Positions 1-5,384 of a DNA stretch of 10,794 nt are shown here, in pieces. The stretch lies in contig NVWT02000001.1 in the NCBI GenBank assembly GCA_002733735.2, positions 192,492-203,285 of the forward strand, read 5' to 3'. A program made the position numbers and the translations under genes. Every line of letters begins with the position of its first letter. Position 1 is the stretch's first letter. Origin of the DNA: Robiginitomaculum sp. (lineage in GTDB: Bacteria > Pseudomonadota > Alphaproteobacteria > Caulobacterales > Maricaulaceae). The notes beneath the pieces were generated by a model, which ran no database searches, had not been told where the DNA came from, and worked only from the letters and a program-made list of their open reading frames with translations.

Positions 1-644
1 AAACTCAAACCACAACGCACCACTAATGCGCCAACACCGATTGGCCCGCCAAGTTTATGAGCGGCCACAGTCATAGTATCAGCACCGACTTGGCCGAAAC
101 TTACCGGAATTTTCCCAAACGATTGCGCCGCATCAACATGTAAAAAGCCATCAGCCTTGTGCACAATTTCCGCTATTTCCTGTAATGGTTGAATTACTCC
201 AGTTTCATTATTTGCTAGCATAACAACCGCCATAAATGGTGCTTTTTGCTGTAATACGATTTTCTCAAAAGCAGTAATATCTAACAAGCCATCAGCAAGA
301 ATTGGCAAGTATGTAATACTTGCGCCGCTTTGCTCGGCAGCTGTTAAATTGCTGGGGTGTTCACAAGGAGAGATCAATAACGATTTCACCCCTAAAACAT
401 CAACAGCATTTCTTATTGCCAAATTATTGCTTTCGGTTCCGCCACTGGTAAACACCAGATCATCAGGACTACATTTAATTGCTTTGGCAATTTGTTGTCG
501 TGATTGTTCCAAAGCCTGCTTTGCGCTGCGGCCAAACCCATGAACAGAAGAAGGGTTTCCCGCCTGCTCATAGGCAGCAACCATTGCGGTTAATGCTGAT
601 TTTCGCAAAGCAGCCATGGCATTATAATCTAGATAAATGCTCAT
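1..644 (-). CDS. Cysteine desulfurase (NifS/IscS-like, aminotransferase class V), C-terminus cut by the window edge
   Basis: PLP-dependent enzyme that takes sulfur from L-cysteine as a persulfide, leaving alanine, to feed Fe-S cluster assembly in the cytoplasm. The first 214 residues are present. Visible family motifs are YLDYNA (4-9), SGGTESNN (67-74), EHPSN (95-99, His96 expected to stack on PLP), NNETG (145-149), HVDAAQ (169-174, Asp171 and Gln174) and AAHKLGGP (194-201), with Lys197 the expected Schiff-base lysine. The active-site cysteine loop and the C-terminal third lie off the left edge. The start ATG (644-642) shares its A with the iscR stop (TAATG), which suggests translational coupling and one operon. 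In alphaproteobacteria this pair usually opens a suf operon (sufB, sufC, sufD and others downstream), so those genes are expected beyond position 1; that is inference. Oddity: the usual NAT after YLDY reads NAM. Family assignment is firm; the choice between IscS, NifS and a suf-operon paralog is open. Confidence 0.93.
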   Translation of the reverse strand, partial: MSIYLDYNAMAALRKSALTAMVAAYEQAGNPSSVHGFGRSAKQALEQSRQQIAKAIKCSPDDLVFTSGGTESNNLAIRNAVDVLGVKSLLISPCEHPSNLTAAEQSGASITYLPILADGLLDITAFEKIVLQQKAPFMAVVMLANNETGVIQPLQEIAEIVHKADGFLHVDAAQSFGKIPVSFGQVGADTMTVAAHKLGGPIGVGALVVRCGLS

Positions 645-1105
645 TACTTTGACCCAAGCATATCGTAAAACCTAGCGCCACCTGCGGTGCCAATAACCCG
701 CCGCTCCAGTACATCAGCAAGGGTTATAGAATTTAGGAACAAATATATATGCTGCCCCAACTCACTCCACAGATCATGCGCCAAACATTTACCGGTCTGC
801 CCCTTGCAATCAAGACCGGTATCGGGGCGACATGCGGTGGCTTTAATATTTTCATCAACCGCCAAAACAATATCGGCAATCGAAGTTTGATCAGCACTAC
901 GCACCAAAGAATAGCCACCACCGGGCCCGCGAATACCGTGCACCACTCCGTTACGACGCATCTTGGAAAACAACTGTTCAAGATAGGACAAGGAAATGTC
1001 CTGCCTATCAGCGATTTCTGCTAAGGTGATCGGCTTGTCGGTTTTCATCGAAGCCAAATCAGCCAGAGCAATAACGGCATATCTACCTTTTGCACTTAGT
1101 TTCAT
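644..1105 (-). CDS. iscR: Rrf2-family Fe-S cluster regulator IscR
   Basis: Transcription factor that senses the cell's Fe-S status by binding a [2Fe-2S] cluster and controls Fe-S assembly genes. The N-terminus MKLSAKGRYAV, the winged-helix segment with ISLSYLEQLFSKMRRNG, and the wing RGPGGGYSL match IscR closely. Counted from the GTG at 1117, the cluster ligands are Cys96, Cys104, Cys111 and His114 (KCLAHDLW), in the IscR order C-x7-C-x6-C-x2-H. An upstream in-frame GTG at 1117 would add four residues, but the AGGGAAG ribosome site directly abuts it. The ATG at 1105 leaves an 11-base spacer and reproduces the family N-terminus, so it is preferred (153 aa). The gene is first in a leftward operon with the cysteine desulfurase. 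The operator match at 1214-1238 implies autoregulation as in E. coli. Retention of all three cysteines argues for true IscR rather than a generic Rrf2 protein. Confidence 0.93.
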   Translation of the reverse strand: MKLSAKGRYAVIALADLASMKTDKPITLAEIADRQDISLSYLEQLFSKMRRNGVVHGIRGPGGGYSLVRSADQTSIADIVLAVDENIKATACRPDTGLDCKGQTGKCLAHDLWSELGQHIYLFLNSITLADVLERRVIGTAGGARFYDMLGSK

Positions 1106-1206
1106 AACTTTATTCACTTCCCTGCTCGCCAGAACTATACCTTGTGTGCTAGAACGCCGGCTGATTTGTAATGTTGAAGAATCAACACCATCAAATTGAA
1201 ACCAGA

Positions 1207-1234
1207 ATTAACTATACCTGACTATTCTAGTCAA
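1207..1234 (-). promoter_or_regulatory. Possible iscR promoter overlapping the IscR site
   Basis: On the minus strand TTGACT (1234-1229) is a good -35 hexamer and forms one arm of the IscR palindrome. A 16-base spacer leads to GTTAAT (1212-1207), a modest -10. An A-rich tract (T-run on the plus strand, 1256-1263) lies just upstream and could act as an UP-like element. Overlap with the operator would explain repression by steric block. The -10 is weak and TATAGT (1216-1211) is an alternative with the wrong spacing, so confidence is limited. Confidence 0.35.
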
Positions 1235-1238
1235 GATT
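1214..1238 (-). promoter_or_regulatory. Candidate IscR type 1 operator upstream of iscR
   Basis: The site fits the E. coli type 1 consensus ATASYYGACTRWWWYAGTCRRSTAT at 22 of 25 positions by eye. Its core is a perfect inverted repeat, TGACTA-TTC-TAGTCA (1219-1233). It lies about 110 bp before the iscR ATG and about 98 bp before the divergent hydrolase ATG. By analogy with E. coli, holo-IscR would bind here and repress its own operon when clusters are plentiful. The binding is inferred, not shown. Confidence 0.72.
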
Positions 1239-1335
1239 TATTGAATGAAAAACGCTTTTTTTTCACGTCAACCAAGCATACCACCATAAATACCAGACTA
1301 AAATAATCGACAATTAAATCACAAGAGACATTTAC

Positions 1336-2031
1336 ATGCCAGAAGTAATCATCCCCGGCCCCGAAGGTAGATTAGAAGGGTTTTACCACCCATCAGCAGA
1401 ACCAAATGCACCAATAGCACTTATTTTGCATGCCCACCCCAAAGGTGGCGGGCAAATGAACGCCAAACCGATTACCGCAATGTATGATTTATTCAAACGT
1501 CGTGGATACGCGGTTTGTCGCTTTAATTTGCGTGGCGTTGGCGGCTCCCAAGGCGAATATGATCAGGGACAAGGTGAGCTACAAGATGCAGCAACCGTTC
1601 TTGACTGGCTACAATCATTAAATACAAACGCTTCTTTTTGCTGGGTTGCTGGACATTCATTTGGCGCGTGGCTGGGTATGCAATTATTGATGCGTCGCCC
1701 GGAAGTACGTGGTTTCATCTCTATGGCACCACCAATGAATATGTATGACTTTGGCTTTTTAGCTCCATGTCCTGCTTCGGGTTTATTACTTTATGGCTCA
1801 GCAGACCGCATCTGCCCACCAGAGGAAATTGAACTAATCGCCGAGAAAATACGCCTGCAAAAAGGGATTTTGCTATCTCACAAGGTAATTCAAGGAGCTG
1901 GTCACTTGTTTGATGACCATATTGATGAATTAGAAGCCGAAGTTGATACCTATATGAACTATCGAGAAAACGGCACTCGTGATCCGCACCTTGAAGAGTA
2001 TGTGAAAACTAATCGCAAGGGTCGCAGATAA
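1336..2031 (+). CDS. Alpha/beta hydrolase of the small COG2945-like family
   Basis: Probable cytoplasmic serine hydrolase of 231 residues; the substrate is unknown. The alpha/beta hydrolase core is complete: LILHAHPKGGG (29-39) in the oxyanion region, FNLRGVGGSQG (63-73), nucleophile elbow GHSFGAW (106-112) with Ser108, acid candidate Asp157 in GSADRICP, and His190 in GAGHLF. No signal peptide or membrane segment is seen. A GA-rich ribosome site (AAGAGA) precedes the ATG. It is transcribed away from iscR, with the IscR site in the shared upstream gap, and its last 23 bp overlap the anmK 3' end on the other strand. Hydrolases of this type are often found next to the iscR-suf locus in alphaproteobacteria, hinting at a role connected with Fe-S or thiol metabolism, but the reaction cannot be stated. 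Confidence 0.88.
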   Translation: MPEVIIPGPEGRLEGFYHPSAEPNAPIALILHAHPKGGGQMNAKPITAMYDLFKRRGYAVCRFNLRGVGGSQGEYDQGQGELQDAATVLDWLQSLNTNASFCWVAGHSFGAWLGMQLLMRRPEVRGFISMAPPMNMYDFGFLAPCPASGLLLYGSADRICPPEEIELIAEKIRLQKGILLSHKVIQGAGHLFDDHIDELEAEVDTYMNYRENGTRDPHLEEYVKTNRKGRR

Positions 2032-3133
2032 GACCACCTGAAACAGGCAGCAATACACCAGTAGTATTTGGCCAAGAGTTTGGCTGCCCTGATAACCGCA
2101 AGGCAGCCAGCCAGGCAAAAGCTTCGGCCTCGACCAAATCACCATCGAAGCCGCCAGCATCACAGGGCAGTACAGGAAAGCTCAACAGCTCGCTTAAACG
2201 CCGCATCAAAACCGGATTAAGCCTACCACCGCCGCCAACTAACATCTCAACAGGCAATACCGGTAGCGCATTTATCGCTCTTACTATCCCTTGGGCTGTG
2301 ATTTCCAGCAGGGTTGCCGCGCCATCTTCCACCGATAATTCAGATACACACTGGTGATCAAATTTCCAGCGATCAAATGATGCAACAATTCCTGCCTTTG
2401 GCAAACCAGCAATAACCCTATCGACTATTTGCCGGTTCACTACTCCAGCAGCAGCCAGCTTACCGTCTTTGTCCATAAGCCCTAGGCCGTGGTGATGCAC
2501 CAGCGCATCTAACGGCCCATTTCCAGGGCCACAATCAAACGCTAACATTTGCTGCTGTGGATCGTTCCCGCTTAGTATCGGTATAAATGTAATATTACTG
2601 ACACCGCCAATATTAAGGAACACTGTTGGCGATTTACCGCGTTTTTTTGCTAGTTCAAAATGCCATGCCGGAGCCAAGGGGGCGCCATGGCCACCATTTT
2701 CAATATCGGCACTTCTAAAATCATGCACCACTTTGGTTGTTGTAATATGAGCCAGTAATTCAGCATCGCCAATTTGTAAGGTCTTGCCCAACACATCCAA
2801 TACCGGCGGTCTATGCAGGACTGTCTGCCCATGAAAGCCGATAGCGTGCAAATCTTCTTGCACTAAGTCATTTGCTTGCAATAATTGCGAAACAGCATTG
2901 GCAGCAACTTCAGCAATCAATTTCGATGCCGGTAGAAAAATCTTAGGCTGTTTACCAGTAAAATCCCATTTAATGGCCTCGAAAGTTGCCTGCTGCAATA
3001 ATTGGCGCTGCTCAGTTGTCCATGTAATCGAAACGCCCGTAAAGTTGCCGACAGGCACACCATTTTGCACCTGTATCAAGCCAGCATCCATAGCATCAAG
3101 TGATGTTCCGCTCATTAAACCGGCAATAAACAT
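2009..3133 (-). CDS. anmK: Anhydro-N-acetylmuramic acid kinase
   Basis: Cytoplasmic enzyme of peptidoglycan recycling. It opens the 1,6-anhydro ring of anhydro-MurNAc and phosphorylates it with ATP to give MurNAc-6-phosphate. The 374-residue product has the family blocks in order: MSGTSLD (7-13), GFHGQT (99-104), DFRSADI (138-144), NIGGVSNIT (174-182), FDCGPGN (199-205, with the conserved Asp200 expected to be catalytic), VGGGGRLNP (299-307) and EAEAFAWLA (335-343). The end NTTGV-PVSGG resembles the usual C-terminus, so the gene looks intact. Small departures are GGHGAPL in place of the common GGQGAPL, and Cys201 in place of Thr in DTGPGN. It is divergent from tyrS with 73 bp between starts, an arrangement frequent in proteobacteria, and is convergent with the hydrolase, overlapping it by 23 bp. 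Confidence 0.94.
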   Translation of the reverse strand: MFIAGLMSGTSLDAMDAGLIQVQNGVPVGNFTGVSITWTTEQRQLLQQATFEAIKWDFTGKQPKIFLPASKLIAEVAANAVSQLLQANDLVQEDLHAIGFHGQTVLHRPPVLDVLGKTLQIGDAELLAHITTTKVVHDFRSADIENGGHGAPLAPAWHFELAKKRGKSPTVFLNIGGVSNITFIPILSGNDPQQQMLAFDCGPGNGPLDALVHHHGLGLMDKDGKLAAAGVVNRQIVDRVIAGLPKAGIVASFDRWKFDHQCVSELSVEDGAATLLEITAQGIVRAINALPVLPVEMLVGGGGRLNPVLMRRLSELLSFPVLPCDAGGFDGDLVEAEAFAWLAALRLSGQPNSWPNTTGVLLPVSGGLICDPCD

Positions 3134-3181
3134 ATTTTTCCTCTTTTCGTGGCTATCCAGTTGGTGTTAGTGACAAGATTA

Positions 3182-3187
3182 TATACT
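3182..3187 (+). promoter_or_regulatory. Possible -10 box for tyrS
   Basis: TATACT sits 19 bases before the tyrS ATG in the 73-bp divergent gap. Upstream -35 candidates are poor (TTGGTG with a short 15-base spacer). If real, the tyrS leader would be only about 12 bases, just enough for the ribosome site AAAAGG (about 9 bases before the ATG). Confidence 0.3.
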
Positions 3188-3206
3188 TGTTAAAAGGCAC
3201 CTCGCA

Positions 3207-4472
3207 ATGAGCGATCATACATCACAACTCCTTACCTCGCTGATCGAACGAGGGTATTTGTACCAATCAACAGATCTAGCCGACCTAGATAAAGCTGCAA
3301 ATGGTACCCAGCCACTAATTGGCTATATTGGTTTTGATTGTACTGCACTTTCATTGCATGTGGGATCATTAGTCCAAATCATGCTTTTGCGTCACTTACA
3401 ACAGGCTGGGCACAAGCCAATTGTCTTGATGGGTGGCGGCACTACCAAAATCGGAGATCCGTCTGACAAGGACAAGTCACGCCCCTTGCTTGATGATGCC
3501 AGAATTAACGACAATATGAATTCCATGAAAACCGTATTTGAGAAATTTCTTGAATTTGGTGATGGCCCAACTGATGCTGTCATGGTCAATAATGCCGACT
3601 GGCTGGATAATTTACAATTGATCCCGTTTTTGCGAACGGTTGGTCGGCACTTTACCATCAACAAGATGATCAAGATGGAAAGCGTAAAACGCCGGATTGC
3701 CGACGAAAACGAAATGACGTTTTTAGAGTTCAATTACTTACTGCTACAATCGTATGACTTCTTGGAACTGAACCAACGCTATGGCTGTAACTTACAGCTT
3801 GGTGGTAGTGACCAATGGGGCAATATGGTCAATGGCAAGGATCTAATACGCCGGGTTAATGGCAATAACACCCATGTTTTCACTTCTCCGCTGATAACAA
3901 CTGCTTCGGGAAGCAAAATGGGTAAAACCGCCGATGGTGCAGTATGGTTGAACGCAGATATGCTATCGGCTTATGATTACTGGCAATTTTGGCGTAATAC
4001 CGAAGACGCCGATGTTGGAAAGTTCTTGCGCTTGTTCACTGATTTGCCGCTAGAGGAGATTGCGCAACTAGAATCACTTGCAGGAAATGAGATAAATATT
4101 GCCAAAATAACATTGGCAAATGCCTGCACCAGCCTGCTGCACGGCAAGAGTGCGGCTAAAACCGCTGAGCAAACTGCATTAAAGGTCTTTGCAGAGGGTA
4201 GCTTAGGTAGTGAATTACCAGTTGTGGAAATTTCTGCTCAAGAATTGCAAAACGGCTATTTTGTTTTAGCGGCTTTTAAGGCCACCAAACTAATTTCTTC
4301 TAATGGCGAAGGAAAACGACATATCAAAGCAAAAGCACTAAAAATCAACGATATAGCCATAGAAGACACCCAAACACCATTTAGCAAAACTGATTTTAAT
4401 GCTGATGGCCAATGCAAGCTTAGCGTTGGTAAAAAGAAGCACGCGATTGCCAAGATTATTTACGAAAAATGA
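3207..4472 (+). CDS. tyrS: Tyrosine--tRNA ligase
   Basis: Charges tRNA-Tyr with tyrosine in the cytoplasm; a class I synthetase of 421 residues, the usual length for TyrRS with an S4 domain. The Rossmann catalytic domain shows YIGFDCTA (40-47), the HIGH-equivalent HVGS (51-54), the tyrosine pocket motifs YLLLQSYDF (177-185) and QLGGSDQWGN (197-206), and the KMSKS-equivalent KMGKT (237-241). Residues from about 345 to the end form the S4-like RNA-binding tail (IKAKALKIND, LSVGKKKHA). The variants HVGS and KMGKT are typical for this branch, not signs of decay. The ribosome site AAAAGG precedes the ATG. The gene is divergent from anmK. No convincing intrinsic terminator follows the TGA. A 33-codon frame begins inside the stop (ATGA at 4469-4472). 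Confidence 0.97.
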   Translation: MSDHTSQLLTSLIERGYLYQSTDLADLDKAANGTQPLIGYIGFDCTALSLHVGSLVQIMLLRHLQQAGHKPIVLMGGGTTKIGDPSDKDKSRPLLDDARINDNMNSMKTVFEKFLEFGDGPTDAVMVNNADWLDNLQLIPFLRTVGRHFTINKMIKMESVKRRIADENEMTFLEFNYLLLQSYDFLELNQRYGCNLQLGGSDQWGNMVNGKDLIRRVNGNNTHVFTSPLITTASGSKMGKTADGAVWLNADMLSAYDYWQFWRNTEDADVGKFLRLFTDLPLEEIAQLESLAGNEINIAKITLANACTSLLHGKSAAKTAEQTALKVFAEGSLGSELPVVEISAQELQNGYFVLAAFKATKLISSNGEGKRHIKAKALKINDIAIEDTQTPFSKTDFNADGQCKLSVGKKKHAIAKIIYEK

Positions 4473-5009
4473 CTATCACTTCACTCGGGCTAAACCGGAA
4501 ATTTAGCATCATCAAAGGAATTGATGGGGCAAGGCGCGGCCTTACGAATGATGCAAGAAATCGTCTGTGAGCTCCTAGGGCAAATCCAAAAGTAATCGTA
4601 AATTTGATATTTTTGGAATGTATAAAAAGTCTATTGCCAGTTTTGCAGGGTTTCCCTGCGGACAAATGCGTAGAAATCTCGCCACAAAACAATATTAGTT
4701 CTGCGGATTACTAAAGCAACAGCTTGTTAAAACCCACGTTTCATTGAGTTTGTCACGTATTCACCATATCAAAGAGCCGCAAACTGGTTGGTTAGAACCA
4801 TCTGCAACACCATTATACCAAGCGTGAGCATTGCGAGCATGGTTGGAACTTATCCCCGATGTTCAAGGGGAGCTAAGGGTCAATGAGTGTCAAATCTTTG
4901 CCAACTAACCCTAATTTTATGAACTTTCTTTGCCAATGATTGCTAATTAAGGGTTACTCAGTAGTGCGAACATGACCCTTATTCACCCTTGGCTTTGACC
5001 CTTATAAAT
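4473..5009. other. Intergenic stretch without a recognised gene
   Basis: About 540 bp between tyrS and the palindrome cluster. I see no known protein, tRNA or conserved RNA. It contains a 33-codon frame from 4469 to 4570 whose ATG overlaps the tyrS stop. That frame continues past its TGA with no further stop until 4714, so it might be a decayed or spurious ORF. Small hairpins occur at 4531-4543 (AAGGC-GCG-GCCTT), 4645-4659 (GCAGGG-TTT-CCCTGC) and 4853-4871 (TCCCC/GGGGA, 9-base loop). None has a T-tract, so none is a good terminator. On the minus strand a TGGTATAAT extended -10 lies at 4820-4812. Short ACCCTTA-type repeats fill 4874-5005. Confidence 0.5.
4874..5005. repeat. Scattered TGACCCTTA / TAAGGGTCA short repeats
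   Basis: TGACCCTTAT occurs twice in direct orientation 23 bp apart (4973-4982 and 4996-5005). The inverse TAAGGGTCA is at 4874-4882. Related partial copies are AACCCTAA (4907-4914), TTAAGGGTTA (around 4948-4957) and CACCCTT (4984-4990). CTTTGCCAA is also repeated 32 bp apart (4896-4904, 4928-4936). The outer inverted copies could pair across the interval or be operator-like sites; no function can be assigned. Confidence 0.4.
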
Positions 5010-5048
5010 CCCCCTCCGCCGTCTCCCGCAAGCGGCGGGAGGATAAAA
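5010..5048. repeat. CTCCC-rich palindromic repeat, copy 1 (shorter form)
   Basis: The stem CTCCCGC (5023-5029) pairs with GCGGGAG (5035-5041) around a 5-base loop. A competing stem CCGCCG/CGGCGG is possible. It shares its CCCCCTCCG start and its CCGCAAGCG...GGGAGGA-AAA end with copy 2 at 5254-5306, in the same orientation, but lacks the nested GCGC hairpin. Such elements resemble REP-like intergenic palindromes of alphaproteobacteria. Confidence 0.65.
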
Positions 5049-5117
5049 CATTCTTCTGTCTGGCGTTCAAATTGCTTGACAATGACCTTTGATAAGCCCG
5101 GCGAAATACCAAAACGT

Positions 5118-5211
5118 CGTCATACCGGACTTGATCCGGTATCCAGCCTTGTGATTGTTGCTAGAGCTGATGGTGGAAGAGCTAGATCCCGTGTCGAGCA
5201 CGGGATTGACG
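5118..5211. repeat. Composite palindromic repeat unit 1 (CGTCAT ... TTGACG)
   Basis: A 94-bp unit beginning CGTCAT (5118-5123) and ending TTGACG (5206-5211), which are near-inverse ends. Inside are two perfect palindromes with 8-bp arms and 5-base loops. The first is ATACCGGA-CTTGA-TCCGGTAT (5122-5142), the second ATCCCGTG-TCGAG-CACGGGAT (5186-5206). This two-hairpin design with outer CGTCA/TGACG ends is widespread in alphaproteobacterial intergenic DNA and often yields spurious ORFs with HTGLDPVSS or AGYRIKSGM peptides, both of which appear here. Confidence 0.72.
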
Positions 5212-5228
5212 GACTTGGTAGGATAGCC

Positions 5229-5354
5229 CGTCATGGCGGCTTTTGCTTTAGTTCCCCCCTCCGAGCGCTTCGCGCCCACCTCCCCCGCAAGCGAGGGAGG
5301 AAAAGAGTGGTAATTAAGAAAACTGTCCTCTCCCGGATAAGCCGGGTGATGACG
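5229..5354. repeat. Composite palindromic repeat unit 2 (CGTCAT ... ATGACG)
   Basis: A second unit bounded by exact inverse ends CGTCAT (5229-5234) and ATGACG (5349-5354). Its right part has the hairpin CCCGG-ATAAG-CCGGG (5332-5346). Its left half is occupied by the CTCCC-rich copy 2 (5254-5306), as though that element had landed inside the unit. The unit ends 30 bp from the dadA stop, so it lies in the 3' untranslated end of the leftward operon. Confidence 0.55.
5254..5306. repeat. CTCCC-rich palindromic repeat, copy 2 (longer form)
   Basis: CCTCCC (5279-5284) pairs with GGGAGG (5295-5300), with CGC/GCG inside and one C/A mismatch. A nested hairpin GCGC-TTC-GCGC lies at 5265-5275. The leading CCTCC (5258-5262) could compete for the same GGAGG arm. 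It lies in direct orientation relative to copy 1 at 5010-5048, 244 bp apart, and is about 14 bp longer. Confidence 0.65.
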
Positions 5355-5384
5355 GTTGGTGGCGGGGGTTAAACTAGCTTGGTT

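Noticed and set aside
4645..4659. GCAGGG-TTT-CCCTGC hairpin as a tyrS terminator
   Set aside because: There is no T-tract after it on either strand and it lies 173 bp past the stop codon.
4456..4692. A 78-codon minus-strand frame after tyrS
   Set aside because: It starts with TTG, has no ribosome site, overlaps the tyrS 3' end and resembles no family I know.
4785..4870. A tRNA-like D-arm string (GGTTGGTTAGA) followed by a CCCC/GGGG hairpin
   Set aside because: No acceptor stem, anticodon arm or T-arm can be fitted around it on either strand; the likeness is limited to a few bases.
5332..5346. CCCGG-ATAAG-CCGGG hairpin as the intrinsic terminator of the leftward dadA operon
   Set aside because: The nearest T-run on the minus strand begins 9 bases beyond the stem and is short; the hairpin is better explained as part of the repeat unit.
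4874..5354. A CRISPR array
   Set aside because: The repeats are short, differ in type and orientation, and are not spaced by uniform unique spacers; no cas genes are present.
4989..5372. A 127-codon plus-strand frame and a 70-codon minus-strand frame (5067-5279) over the repeat cluster
   Set aside because: Both are translations of the palindromic repeats (peptides such as HTGLDPVSS and AGYRIKSGM), which commonly create false ORFs; neither has a convincing ribosome site or family.
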